From: Streptomyces sp. NBC_00654
GTDB taxonomy: Bacteria; Actinomycetota; Actinomycetes; Streptomycetales; Streptomycetaceae
Direction: 5' to 3'
DNA length: 64,000 nt
Assembly (NCBI RefSeq): GCF_026341775.1
Contig: NZ_JAPEOB010000002.1
Coordinates: forward strand, 1,984,001-2,048,000
Below are positions 28,008-39,795 of this stretch, in pieces (positions within the stretch are counted from its first letter, which is position 1; each line of letters begins with the position of its first letter). Both the position numbers and the translations under genes were made by a program. The notes under the pieces are model-generated. The model was not told the origin of the DNA. It did not search any database and saw only the letters and a list, made by a program, of their open reading frames with translations.

Positions 28008-28011
<4 letters not shown>
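27844..28011 (-). CDS. Small two-helix membrane protein in the his operon
   Basis: 55 residues from GTG 28011, in a GTGA overlap with the end of hisB. Two hydrophobic stretches, [19 protein letters not shown] and [18 protein letters not shown], flank a short basic turn FSKQGMPKG; it ends QGLWD. No family function is known to me. The coupling on both sides and the clean hydrophobic pattern argue that it is a real gene. It may be missed by callers because of size. Confidence 0.8.
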
Positions 28012-31128
<3,117 letters not shown>

Positions 31129-31168
31129 CCCGCAATTCTCGCAGACCGCCACAGGCGTCCGGTCGCCC

Positions 31169-31191
31169 GTATCACTGGCTGATACCAGCCA
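31169..31191. promoter_or_regulatory. Two overlapping inverted repeats before hisD
   Basis: GTATCA-5 bases-TGATAC (31169-31185) overlaps TGGCTG-4 bases-CAGCCA (31176-31191), 41-63 bases upstream of the hisD start in the divergent gap. The two dyads share bases and would exclude each other as hairpins; as DNA they could form an operator. No T-box or his leader peptide is visible. Confidence 0.4.
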
Positions 31192-31275
31192 CGTCCGTCA
31201 CTGCTGACCATTAGCGTTCACGCCGTCACACAGCGGGAAGAACAGTTGTACGGCATGTGCACAGAGGGGACGGCA

Positions 31276-32877
31276 GTGACCGAGCCGCATGATGGCGACA
31301 TCCCGGACGGCCTCAGCGCAGCGGAGCTGGGTATGTGGCAGTCCTTCCGCAACGGAACCACCTACGATCTGCGCACCCATGACCCGGCGCGCGACGATCC
31401 ATTCGCACCGCACATCTGGGGACCCGAGCGGAGCGTCGGCGCGCGCACGGTGGCGCGGCTGCTGCTGAGCGGGCCGCCCGCCCGCCCGGGCCGGGTGGCG
31501 GCACTGAAGTTACGGGGAGTCCGGATCACCGGAAAGCTGGACCTGGCAGGTGGCCGGGTCGCTCCGTACGTGGAGCTGACGGGCTGCAGGTTCGAACAGG
31601 AGGTGGTACTGCCCGAGTGCCACTTCACCACCCTGCGGATGGTCGGCTGCGCGCTGCCGAGGCTGGAGGCGGCCCGGCTGCACACGGAGGGCGATCTGCA
31701 TCTGCCGCGCTGCCGGGTGGAGCGCGGCATCCGGCTCACCGACGCCCAGATCGGCACCGACCTGCTGATCAACCAGATCAGCGTCGGCGCCGACCGGAGC
31801 GGCCGCGCCCTGGTCGGGGACGGACTGAGCGTCGCGCAGGATCTCCAGGCCGAGATGGTCGAGGCGCACGGCGAGCTGAGTCTGCGCGGGGCGAAGGTGG
31901 GCGGTTCGCTGAGTCTGCGCGGCAGCCGGCTGCGCGCCAAGGACGGGCGGCGGGCGCTGAACGCCCCGCAGCTGACCGTGGAGCGCACGCTCTACATGAC
32001 CGAGGCGTGGGTGAGCGTCGACACCGGGAACCAGGGCACCACTCCCCCGTACGGCATCGTGTTCGGGCCCACTCCGGCGCGTGGCACCCGGGCCCAGATC
32101 TTCGAGTGCCGGGGCGCGGTACGGCTGGACGACGGGCGCTTCGGGGACGCGGTGGACCTGCACAAGGCGCGGTTCGTCCTGGCCCGGCACGAGGAGCTGT
32201 CGCTGCGCCGGATCGTCACGCCCGAGCTGCGGTTCAACGCGGAGCGCCCGGAGGAGGGCCGGGTCGTGCTGAACGGCGCGAAGGTGGTGACGCTGATCGA
32301 TGTGTCGTCCAGCTGGCCGGGCCCCGGGGGCCTGGCGATGGGCGGCTTCGTCTACGAGAACCTCGTCCCGTACGGGCACTTCCCGCTCTCCCGGCGGCTG
32401 GAGTGGGTGCTGGCCGCGACCCCGGAGTACGTCCCGGAGCCGTACGAGCGGCTCGCCGCGGTGCTGCGCAGCTGCGGTGAGGACGCGGACGCCCGGGAGG
32501 TGCTGCTCGCCAAGCAGCGGCGCCGCCGCGAGACGCTGCCGACCGCCGCCAAGCTGTGGGGCTTCCTCCAGGACTGGACGGTGGCCTACGGCTACCGGCC
32601 GGGGCGGGCCGCCGTGTGGATGGCGGTGCTGTGGGCGGCGGGCGCGCTGGGCTTCGCGCAGTACCACCCGGCGGCGATCAAGGGGGACGAGCATCCCCAG
32701 TGGAACGCCGCGCTGTACGCGCTCGATCTGCTGGTGCCGGTGATCAACCTCGGGCAGGACGGTTACTGGCGGACGGAGGGCGGCTGGCAGTGGGCGGCGG
32801 CCGCTCTCGTACTCCTTGGGTGGATATTGGCCACGACGGTGGCGGCGGGCGCCTCCCGGCTGCTGCGCCGGGGCTGA
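31276..32877 (+). CDS. Membrane-associated repeat protein with a TTA codon (often called oxidoreductase)
   Basis: 533 residues. Residues ~60-360 have a repeated pattern of short hydrophobic strands with small residues (LRGVRITGKLDLAGGRV, LSLRGAKVGGSLSLRGSRL), like a right-handed beta-helix or pentapeptide-type stack. A linker follows, and two hydrophobic segments near the C-terminus (about 450-470 and 500-525) anchor it in the membrane. Homologues are often labelled membrane-associated oxidoreductase, but I see no nucleotide-binding or redox motif. GTG 31276 is supported by AGGGGA seven bases upstream; ATG 31255 has no such site. Codon 79 (31510-31512) is TTA, so translation should depend on the bldA leucyl-tRNA. 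Confidence 0.8.
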   Translation: MTEPHDGDIPDGLSAAELGMWQSFRNGTTYDLRTHDPARDDPFAPHIWGPERSVGARTVARLLLSGPPARPGRVAALKLRGVRITGKLDLAGGRVAPYVELTGCRFEQEVVLPECHFTTLRMVGCALPRLEAARLHTEGDLHLPRCRVERGIRLTDAQIGTDLLINQISVGADRSGRALVGDGLSVAQDLQAEMVEAHGELSLRGAKVGGSLSLRGSRLRAKDGRRALNAPQLTVERTLYMTEAWVSVDTGNQGTTPPYGIVFGPTPARGTRAQIFECRGAVRLDDGRFGDAVDLHKARFVLARHEELSLRRIVTPELRFNAERPEEGRVVLNGAKVVTLIDVSSSWPGPGGLAMGGFVYENLVPYGHFPLSRRLEWVLAATPEYVPEPYERLAAVLRSCGEDADAREVLLAKQRRRRETLPTAAKLWGFLQDWTVAYGYRPGRAAVWMAVLWAAGALGFAQYHPAAIKGDEHPQWNAALYALDLLVPVINLGQDGYWRTEGGWQWAAAALVLLGWILATTVAAGASRLLRRG

Positions 32878-33111
32878 CGTCCGGGCCGTGCGGGCCGGGG
32901 GGAATTCCTTCCGGCACCACGGTCGAACGGAATGCCGGAGTGCGGCCGGAGTGGCGGGCGGGACCGACGGGAAAAGGCGGAATCAAGCCAGTCACGACCT
33001 TTTCCTTTACCTTATCTTGACTGGGTCCGGTACAACCCATTCACTCGGCACAGAAGCTTCACAGCGCACCCCTGGCGCCGCCCTCACCAGCGCTTTTCAA
33101 TGGTCTGCACC
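32878..33111. other. Intergenic region with a possible promoter
   Basis: 234 bases without a gene. The only promoter-like element I see is TTGACT at 33017-33022, 17 bases, then TTCACT at 33040-33045, about 65 bases before the next start. A local AT-rich run TTTTCCTTTACCTTATC precedes it. No clear Shine-Dalgarno lies before the next gene. Confidence 0.3.
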
Positions 33112-34140
33112 ATGCCATTGCTTCGCGCTCTGCTCAGTACCGCGCGCAGGTTCCGGCACAGCCCCCGGCTGTCCGCCGGACTGCCCGCGGACGACGCGGT
33201 GCTGCTCGACGCCCCCGACGAGCGGCTCTCCCCCGCGCTGGTGGCGGCCGCCCTGGGGGACTACGGCCCCGCCGCCAAACTCCTCGCCACCACCCGTGAC
33301 GCCACCGACTGGGAGAACCGCGACCGGTATCTCGGCCGGCTCGTCATGTTCGCCCACAACCGGGACGGCTGGCTCATCGACTGGCTGGCCGGCTCGCCGC
33401 GCGATCCGGACGCGCTGCTCGTCAAGGCCCAGCTGGCCGTCTTCCGGGCCTGGGAGTCGCCCGCCAGGGCCGAGCGGCTGCGCGAGGTCGGCCCGCTGAT
33501 CACCGCGGCGGCCGACGCCGACCCGCGCGACCCGGTGCCCTGGCGCCTCGCCCTCGACCACGCCCGCGGCACCCACGCCACACACACCGTGTTCGAGTCC
33601 CTGTGGGAACAGGCCGTACGCCGCGCCCCGCACCACTACGGCTGCCACATAGCGGCGCTCCGCTATCTCTCCGCCGCCTGGTACGGCTCGCACCGCGAGT
33701 GCTTCGACTTCGCCGAGCGCGCCGCCGAGGACGCCGTGCCCGACTCGCTGGTGCAGGCGCTGCCGGTACGGGCCGCCTTCGCGCTGCTGCTCGACGAGCA
33801 GCTCGCCGGGCGGACCAGCTCGGTGCTGGAGGAGCGGATAGACCTGGCGGCAGACCTGGCGATCGGGCTCTCGGGCGCGTACCGCCCGAACGACCCGTGG
33901 CCCGCCGAGGTCCGCAACCTCCTCGCGTACGTCCTGGTGGCCCGGGGCCGCTGGGAGGAGGCGCTGGAACAGTTCACGCTGATCGGGCCCCACGCGACCT
34001 CGTTCCCGTGGTCGTCGGTGTCCGAGGACGCGCTGGGCCTCTTCCTCGAAGCGAGGGACCGCGCACGGCTCCAGGTCGCCTCCTCCACCCCACTGCGCAA
34101 CCGGTCCGGTCACGGCCGGCCGCGCGGCCATTACGCTTGA
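33112..34140 (+). CDS. Uncharacterised helical (TPR-like) protein
   Basis: 342 residues, no family I can name. It is predicted to be all-helical and rich in Ala, Arg and Trp, with repeated pairs of amphipathic helices such as DPDALLVKAQLAVFRAWESP and PHHYGCHIAALRYLSAAWYG, and GRWEEALEQFTLIGPHA near the end, all of which resemble TPR units. No signal peptide or membrane segment. ATG 33112 (MPLLRALLSTARRF) is used; ATG 33100 is in frame and equally possible. It is only five bases upstream of the Lon-N gene, so the two are probably co-transcribed. Confidence 0.7.
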   Translation: MPLLRALLSTARRFRHSPRLSAGLPADDAVLLDAPDERLSPALVAAALGDYGPAAKLLATTRDATDWENRDRYLGRLVMFAHNRDGWLIDWLAGSPRDPDALLVKAQLAVFRAWESPARAERLREVGPLITAAADADPRDPVPWRLALDHARGTHATHTVFESLWEQAVRRAPHHYGCHIAALRYLSAAWYGSHRECFDFAERAAEDAVPDSLVQALPVRAAFALLLDEQLAGRTSSVLEERIDLAADLAIGLSGAYRPNDPWPAEVRNLLAYVLVARGRWEEALEQFTLIGPHATSFPWSSVSEDALGLFLEARDRARLQVASSTPLRNRSGHGRPRGHYA

Positions 34141-34145
34141 CCGTT

Positions 34146-34898
34146 GTGACCACCGCCCGTCTGCCCCTCTTTCCGCTCAACGCGGTGCTGTTCCCCGGCC
34201 TCGTGCTGCCCCTCAACGTCTTCGAGGAGCGTTATCGCGCCATGATGCGCGAGCTTCTGAAGACCGACGAGGACGAACCGCGCCGCTTCGTCGTCGTCGC
34301 GATCCGCGACGGCCGCGAGACCGCCCCGACGGCCACCGGCATGCCGGACACGGCCGCCGCGGCACCGGTCGTGGAGCGCGGCCCCGCCGACGGCTTCGGC
34401 CCCGACCCCATCCAGACCTTCCACCGGGTCGGCTGTATCGCGGACGCGGCGACGGTCCGCGAGCGCTCCGACGGCAGCTTCGAGGTCCTGGCCACCGGTA
34501 CCACCCGGGTCAGGCTGCTCTCCGTCGACGCGAGCGGCCCCTATCTCACGGCCGAGGTGGAGGAGCTGACCGAGGGGACGAGGGACGACGAGGCCGGCGC
34601 GCTGGCCGAGGGCGTCCTGCGGGCCTTCCGCGCCTACCAGAAGCGGCTGGCCGGAGCGAGGGAACGGTCACTGACGACGGGCGCGGAACTGCCGGACGAC
34701 CCGTCCGTGGTCTCGTACCTCGTCGCGGCGGCGGCCGTGCTGGACGTCCCCTCCAAGCAGCGGCTGCTCCAGGCACCGGACACCGCGACCCGGCTGCGCG
34801 AGGAGCTGACGCTCCTGCGCAAGGAGACCGCGGTCATCCGGCATCTGCCGTCGCTGCCCGCCGTGGACCTGACCCGCGCGCCCACCCACCCCAACTGA
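34146..34898 (+). CDS. LON substrate-binding-domain protein
   Basis: 250 residues made only of the N-terminal (substrate-recognition) domain of Lon protease, without AAA+ or peptidase parts. Family start LPLFPLNAVLFPGLVLPLNVFEERYRAMM, then FHRVGCIADAATVRERSDG and FEVLATGTTRVRLL. Stand-alone Lon-N proteins are common in actinobacteria; they may bind peptides or act as adaptors, but no role is settled. GTG 34146 follows the preceding stop by five bases. Confidence 0.9.
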   Translation: MTTARLPLFPLNAVLFPGLVLPLNVFEERYRAMMRELLKTDEDEPRRFVVVAIRDGRETAPTATGMPDTAAAAPVVERGPADGFGPDPIQTFHRVGCIADAATVRERSDGSFEVLATGTTRVRLLSVDASGPYLTAEVEELTEGTRDDEAGALAEGVLRAFRAYQKRLAGARERSLTTGAELPDDPSVVSYLVAAAAVLDVPSKQRLLQAPDTATRLREELTLLRKETAVIRHLPSLPAVDLTRAPTHPN

Positions 34899-34925
34899 GC
34901 CCTCACCGACGAAGGAACCTGCCCG

Positions 34926-35429
34926 GTGGCGAAGAAGTCGAAGAAGCAGCAGTCGGGCGGCACCCCCGCCACGGTCGCCCTGACGGCGGCGGGCACCGCG
35001 TTCACGGTCCACGCCTACGACCACGACCCGGCCTCCCCCTCGTACGGGGAGGAGGCGGCCGAGGCGCTCGGTGTCTCCCCCGACCGGGTGTTCAAGACCC
35101 TGGTGGCCGATGTCGACGGCGCGCTGACCGTCGCGGTCGTCCCGGTCGCCGGCTCCCTGGACCTGAAGGCCCTGGCCTCGGCGGTGGGCGGCAAGCGCGC
35201 GGCCATGGCCGACCCCGTGGCGGCCGAGCGCACGACCGGCTACGTCCGGGGCGGCATCTCCCCGCTGGGCCAGCGCAAGCGGCTGCGTACGGTGCTGGAC
35301 GCCTCGGCCCGGACCCATCCCACGATCTGTGTCTCGGCGGGCCGCCGGGGCCTGGAGGTCGAACTCTCCGCGACGGACCTGGCGGCCCTGACGGACGCGG
35401 TGTTCGCCCCGATCGGCCGGGCCGGGTAA
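34926..35429 (+). CDS. YbaK/EbsC-type aminoacyl-tRNA deacylase
   Basis: 167 residues. YbaK proteins hydrolyse mischarged Cys-tRNA(Pro). The conserved Lys lies in VFKTLVADVDG, followed by VVPVAGSLDLKALA and the glycine-rich GYVRGGISPLGQRKRLRTVLD and ICVSAGRRGLEVELS motifs. The Lys-rich N-terminus MAKKSKKQQSGG is usual in streptomycete versions. GTG 34926 follows GAAGGA. Specificity for Cys over other amino acids cannot be told from sequence. Confidence 0.9.
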   Translation: MAKKSKKQQSGGTPATVALTAAGTAFTVHAYDHDPASPSYGEEAAEALGVSPDRVFKTLVADVDGALTVAVVPVAGSLDLKALASAVGGKRAAMADPVAAERTTGYVRGGISPLGQRKRLRTVLDASARTHPTICVSAGRRGLEVELSATDLAALTDAVFAPIGRAG

Positions 35430-35467
35430 CCCGCCCCCGGCGCCCGCCGGGGAGTACGGGACGGCCG

Positions 35468-36130
35468 TTACGGCGCCGCCGTCCCTGCCCCGTCCTTCGG
35501 CGCGGGCGGCCAGTGCGCGGGGCCCCAGTCGGGCTCGGGGTCCCGCGGCCCGAACATCGCCGTCAGCCCCAGATGCACGATCATCGCCGCGATCGGCCAC
35601 GCCAGCACGGCGCCCACCGCGTGGAGTTCCAGGGGCGCGTCGAAGACCACGCCCTTGCCGACCTCGCGCGCATGGGCGACCACGTCCGAGGTGGGCCCGA
35701 GCCAGACGCCGATGCCCCACGCCAGCAGCGAGCCGAGCAGCCCGCCGAGGGCCAGCCCCACGACCAGCCAGATGCCCCCGCGGCGGCGGAAGAGGACCAC
35801 CGCACCCGCCGTGACCGCACCGAACAGGAGTGCCAGCAGCACAAACGTTCCGTCGGCCCCGATGGCCTCCTCGCCCTCGCTGTCCTTGAGGAAGACGGCC
35901 GTGTCGTCGGAGATCAGCGGCACCCTCGGCGCCAGCCACAGCCAGAGCAGCCCGAGACCGAGACCGGTCAGGGCCACGAGCACCATGACCACGGCGGCCT
36001 GACGGAGCTCCGTGGCCAGATCCGTGGCGTCCGGCGACTCGGGGCCGGGCGCGAGGTGGGAGCCCGTCGGCGGGGTCTGCCAGGGGTCGTGGGGCGAAGG
36101 CTGGTGAGGCGGCGTCAGAGGTGCTGTCAC
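35468..36130 (-). CDS. Membrane protein, DUF2567-like
   Basis: 220 residues: a Pro-rich cytoplasmic N-terminus, then four hydrophobic segments (about 45-67, 95-112, 120-142 and 172-195), separated by a charged loop LISDDTAVFLKDSEGEE. It resembles DUF2567 proteins of actinobacteria, which have no known function. GTG 36130. It is convergent with the YbaK gene and not obviously linked to the ABC genes downstream of the repeats. Confidence 0.65.
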   Translation of the reverse strand: MTAPLTPPHQPSPHDPWQTPPTGSHLAPGPESPDATDLATELRQAAVVMVLVALTGLGLGLLWLWLAPRVPLISDDTAVFLKDSEGEEAIGADGTFVLLALLFGAVTAGAVVLFRRRGGIWLVVGLALGGLLGSLLAWGIGVWLGPTSDVVAHAREVGKGVVFDAPLELHAVGAVLAWPIAAMIVHLGLTAMFGPRDPEPDWGPAHWPPAPKDGAGTAAP

Positions 36131-36192
36131 TCAGCCATCGTGCCAGGCTCCCCTGTGCGCCGCCTCACCGGACCGCTGCCGCGGCTCCCGCG

Positions 36193-36245
36193 GCCGTACG
36201 CGGCCCTTCAACGCCGTACGCGGCCTCACCCGGCCGTACGCGGCC
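36193..36245. repeat. Three copies of GCCGTACGCGGCC with exact 20-bp period
   Basis: The 13-mer begins at 36193, 36213 and 36233. The regular 20-bp phase puts the copies on the same face of the helix. It lies between the DUF2567-like gene start and the ABC permease stop, upstream of neither's likely promoter with certainty. Possible protein-binding array or slippage product. Confidence 0.8.
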
Positions 36246-36273
36246 GGGTCACCGGCCTCGCAGGGCGATACAC

Positions 36274-37116
36274 CTAGCGCACCGCGGCGCGGCGGTAGGC
36301 CCACGTCGCCACCGCGAGCGACAGCACACCGACGGCCGCGCACACACCGAGGTCGAGCGCGATCGCGGTCCAGTCCGGGCGGGCGTCGAAGGACCGGGCC
36401 AGCGCCTCGACCCCGTACGTGGACGGCAGCAGATCGCGCGCCCACACCACCGGCCCCGGCATCCGGTCGGCCGGCAGCACGCCCAGCAGCAGCGCGGCGG
36501 ACATGCCCAGCTGCCCGAGCAGCGTGGCCAGCTCCTGGCGCGGCGCGAGCAGGCCGAGGGCGGCCCCCAGACCCGCCAGCGCCGCCCCGGCGAGCGGGAT
36601 CACGGCGACGAGCACCCACAGATGTGTCATCGGCAGCTGGAAGAGCACACTGCCGGTGACGGCCGTGACGAGCGTGCCGGGCACGGTGAAGGAGGCGTAC
36701 GCGCCGGCCGCCCCCAGCACCACCGAGGCGGGCGGCACCGGCAGTGTGGCGTAGTGGTCGAGCCCGCCGCCGGCCCGCAGCTGGCCGAAGTACTGGGCGA
36801 GCAGGTTCAGCGCGACGAACGCCACGACCAGCACACTGGAACCGGCGACGACGGCGCGGGCCTCGGAGCCGCCGTCGACGACCCCGCGCATCAGGATCAT
36901 GATCCCGACGGACTGGAAGGTCGCCACGAACAGCAGCGGAATCCGGGCGACCCGGGCCCGGGAGAGCTGGGCGCGGTACACCGCGGCCAGCGAGGGCAGC
37001 AGCCGGGCGCGCGGCGCGAGCGGGGCCGGCAGGGTGCGGGAGGTGCCGGAGGGCCCGTGCGCCGCCCGGTCCGGGACGCGCGAGGACACCGCCTCGGCGG
37101 GAACGATGCTCGTCAC
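36274..37116 (-). CDS. ABC-2 type exporter permease
   Basis: 280 residues with a polar 40-residue N-terminus and six hydrophobic segments, ABC-2 family. Helix-start RAQLSRARVARIPLLFV and the late loop DLLPSTYGVEALARSF are typical of permeases of drug or polysaccharide exporters. It works with the ATPase encoded 61 bases upstream on the same strand. Substrate unknown. Confidence 0.88.
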   Translation of the reverse strand: MTSIVPAEAVSSRVPDRAAHGPSGTSRTLPAPLAPRARLLPSLAAVYRAQLSRARVARIPLLFVATFQSVGIMILMRGVVDGGSEARAVVAGSSVLVVAFVALNLLAQYFGQLRAGGGLDHYATLPVPPASVVLGAAGAYASFTVPGTLVTAVTGSVLFQLPMTHLWVLVAVIPLAGAALAGLGAALGLLAPRQELATLLGQLGMSAALLLGVLPADRMPGPVVWARDLLPSTYGVEALARSFDARPDWTAIALDLGVCAAVGVLSLAVATWAYRRAAVR

Positions 37117-37177
37117 CTGAGGCCGCTCCCCCTCGACACGCCTGCCCGCACGTGTCCCCGCTCCCGTACGTGGAATC

Positions 37178-38203
37178 TCACGCCTTCACCAGCCCCTTGG
37201 TCGCATTGGCCGCATCCCCGCCGAGGGCCAGATAGACATCCTCCAGGCTGGGCGTGGCCAGGGTGAAATCGTCGAGCGCGGCGAAGGCCGCGCCACCGGT
37301 CACCGCGGCGACCGCGGCCCGTGCCTCGTCCGGGCCCAGCCGCAGGACCCAGCGCCGCCCGGACTCCTGGGCGACGGCGCGCAGCGCGGCGACCTCCGGG
37401 ACGTCCAGCGGCGCCCGCTCCCGCCACACCAGCTCGACCCGGACCTCCCCGGCGACCTGCTGTTTCAGCCCGCCGGGGGTGTCGCAGGCGATGACCCGGC
37501 CGCGTTCGACGACGGCGACCCGGTCGAGGACGGTCTCGGCCTCGATCACGTTGTGGGTGACCAGCACGACGGTGACGCCGCGCTCGGCCCTGCGCCGGTC
37601 GACGGCGGCCCACACGGCACGCCTGGCGACGGGGTCCATGCCGGTCGTCGGCTCGTCCAGCACCAGGACGGGGCGCTCCCCGACCAGGGTGGCGGCGAAG
37701 CAGGCGAGCCTGCGCTGTCCGCCGGAGAGCTTCTTCAGGGGGCGCCCGGCGAGTTCGGTGAGCCCCAGTTCCTCCAGCACGGCGTCGCGCTCGGCGCGGG
37801 CCTCCGCCACGGCCAGGCCACGCAGCCGGCCGGTGGTCTCGGCGGCGAGGGACACGGTCAGCTCGTCCAGGGCGGTGGATTCCTGCCCCAGGTAGCCGAT
37901 GAGGCGGGAGGCCCGTTCGGGGTGGCGCACCAGGTCGTGCCCCAGCACTTCGACGCTGCCGGAGTCGGGGCGCATCAGCCCGGTGAGCTGCCGGACCAGA
38001 GTGGTCTTGCCCGCCCCGTTGGGGCCGAGCAGCCCGAAGATCTCTCCGCGCCGCACATCGAGGCTGATTCCGTCGGTGGCGCGCACCTCGGGGGTGGCGG
38101 GCCGTCCGCGTCGGCCCCGGACGGCGGGATGGGTCTTGACCAGATCACGCACCGCGCACACGGTTCCGGTAGCCCTCTGCGCCTGTGCTGTGCCCTTGCT
38201 CAC
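37178..38203 (-). CDS. ABC transporter ATP-binding protein (drug-resistance type)
   Basis: 341 residues. Walker A GLLGPNGAGKTTLVRQL, Q-loop in YLGQESTALDELTV, signature LSGGQRRLACFAATLV, Walker B PVLVLDEPTTGMDP and switch His in VVLVTHNVIEAE are all intact, followed by the ~100-residue C-terminal domain of the DrrA/ABC-2 subclass. GTG 38203 gives VSKGTAQAQRATGTVCAVRD; a Val start at the CAVRD region would be shorter. Pairs with the ABC-2 permease downstream. Confidence 0.93.
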   Translation of the reverse strand: MSKGTAQAQRATGTVCAVRDLVKTHPAVRGRRGRPATPEVRATDGISLDVRRGEIFGLLGPNGAGKTTLVRQLTGLMRPDSGSVEVLGHDLVRHPERASRLIGYLGQESTALDELTVSLAAETTGRLRGLAVAEARAERDAVLEELGLTELAGRPLKKLSGGQRRLACFAATLVGERPVLVLDEPTTGMDPVARRAVWAAVDRRRAERGVTVVLVTHNVIEAETVLDRVAVVERGRVIACDTPGGLKQQVAGEVRVELVWRERAPLDVPEVAALRAVAQESGRRWVLRLGPDEARAAVAAVTGGAAFAALDDFTLATPSLEDVYLALGGDAANATKGLVKA

Positions 38204-38228
38204 GAGGTATGAGGGTACGGGGTCGGAT

Positions 38229-38249
38229 GCCCCGGACCGCGTCCGGGGC
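38229..38249 (-). terminator. Hairpin after the NYN gene
   Basis: GCCCCGGAC, three bases, GTCCGGGGC, about 70 bases past the NYN-gene stop and 26 bases before the ABC ATPase start. Plausible terminator separating the two units. Confidence 0.55.
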
Positions 38250-38316
38250 ACGTCCGGCTCCGGGGCCGGGGTGCCGGCGCGGCCCTCGCCGGCGGCCGGT
38301 GCGGCCGCCGCACCGG

Positions 38317-39570
38317 CTACTCCACCGCGGGTACGTGCTCCGCCGCGGCGCGGACGTCGATCTCGCGCCAGAATCCGGCCCGGATCGCATAGCGGTCGTG
38401 CTCGTCGATCTGGTCGTCCTTGTGCGCGAGGAGCCCGAAGCGTGCCGCGTACCGCAGCAGTTCGCCGTCGATCCGGTGCGGGATGCGCGGGTACATGGTG
38501 GACAGCTTCTGCAGGTGCACGGTCTCCGGCAGCCGTTCCATCCAGCGCCGGGCGAAGACCTGGCCGACCTCGAACGGGTCGCCGCCGACGGTGGTGATGT
38601 CCTCCTCCCGGTCCGCCCAGCGCTGTTCGGCGCTGGTGAGCTGGGCCAGGGTCGGCAGGGAGGCGGTTTCCGGCGGCTCGCCGAGCGGCCCGCGCTCCAC
38701 CCACCCCTTGTCGGAGGACCAGCGCAGGGTCGCGTTGGCGGGCGGGGCCGCGGGGGGCCGGTCGGCGTGTGCGCCGGGTGCCCGGAGGGCGGCCAGGTCC
38801 TTCGGGGTGGGGACGCCCTTGTGGGCGGGGGCGGGCGGCGCGGCGGCGTTGTTCTCGCCGGCCGGTTCCGCGGTGCCGTTGCGGGCGGCGGCGGCCTGGG
38901 CCTCGGAGGCGCGCTCGGCGGACGCGGCCAGGGCCGCCTCCGGCAGCGGTGCGGAGAGGATCGCGGCGATCTCGGGGCGCGGGGCGGGCGGCGGGGCGCA
39001 GATGCCGCCGGTCTCCTTGGCCCGTACGGCCTTGGTGATCCAGGCCCGGTCGAGCACGCGCCGTTCGTCCGCCTCGGCGACCAGGTCCTCGGACTGGTTG
39101 TAGTCGCCGTCGGCGGCCTGGACGGCCCACAGATGGACGGCGACCCCGTGTTCCTTGGCGGACATCAGTCCGGGCAGCAGATCGCCGTCGCCGGTCACCA
39201 GCACCACATCGGAGCATGCCCGGTTCCTGGCCAGCTCGGTGAGCTCGGCGTGCATGGCGGCATCGACGCCCTTCTGCGCCCAGCGCCCGTCACTGCGGGT
39301 GAGAGCCCCCAGGCGTACGGTCACGCGCGACATCACCCGGAGTCTGCGGTGCTCGGGCTGCGGTACGCGGTCGGGGGCGCCGTCGAACCAGTAGATCCGG
39401 AGCAGCGGCCGTTCCGTATCGATCTCGGCACGTTCGCGCAGTCCCTGGATCAGGGCCGCGTGGTCGACGGTGATGCGGGAACGGGCGGGCTCCCCGGCCA
39501 GCAGACTCGCGGCTGCGCCCAGCAAGTAGCCGGCGTCCACCAGGACGACGCAACGGTCCACGCGTTCCAC
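38317..39570 (-). CDS. NYN-domain (PIN-like) protein
   Basis: 417 residues. The N-terminal NYN domain has the acidic residues of PIN-like metal-dependent nucleases: VVLVDAGYLLGAA near 9, KGVDAAMHAEL near 100, DVVLVTGDGDLLPGLMSA near 120-137, and the last Asp in QAADGDYN. A Pro/Ala-rich linker (about 190-285) joins a C-terminal helical domain (310-417) with FARRWMERLPETVHLQKL and PRIPHRIDGELLRYAARFG, possibly nucleic-acid binding. NYN proteins are predicted RNA nucleases in RNA processing; this one's target is unknown. GTG 39570. Confidence 0.88.
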   Translation of the reverse strand: MERVDRCVVLVDAGYLLGAAASLLAGEPARSRITVDHAALIQGLRERAEIDTERPLLRIYWFDGAPDRVPQPEHRRLRVMSRVTVRLGALTRSDGRWAQKGVDAAMHAELTELARNRACSDVVLVTGDGDLLPGLMSAKEHGVAVHLWAVQAADGDYNQSEDLVAEADERRVLDRAWITKAVRAKETGGICAPPPAPRPEIAAILSAPLPEAALAASAERASEAQAAAARNGTAEPAGENNAAAPPAPAHKGVPTPKDLAALRAPGAHADRPPAAPPANATLRWSSDKGWVERGPLGEPPETASLPTLAQLTSAEQRWADREEDITTVGGDPFEVGQVFARRWMERLPETVHLQKLSTMYPRIPHRIDGELLRYAARFGLLAHKDDQIDEHDRYAIRAGFWREIDVRAAAEHVPAVE

Positions 39571-39795
39571 CCTCTTCCAGGATTTCGGGAACGGGTTTAC
39601 TCAGGGTTTCCTTCGAGTCTGCCCGACCGTGAAGGGGTTAACGTCCGGAACTCGATCATCGGCGTGGCGGATCCGGAAAACGGCCGACTGCGGATACTGC
39701 TACGCACGGCAATGATCCAACATGCGGCCTTTGCGGTGCTATGTGAGTCTGACAGCGGTCCTGGCCCACAGGATTCCCCACAGGAGGCATTCACC
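39571..39795. other. Divergent intergenic region, NYN gene / small basic gene
   Basis: 225 bases with lower GC than the surroundings (for example GGAACTCGATCATC and CAATGATCCAACATG). It must hold promoters for both directions; TTTGCGG and CTATGTGAG are spaced like weak promoter parts for the plus-strand gene, but I would not call them. No gene or RNA motif was seen. Confidence 0.35.
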
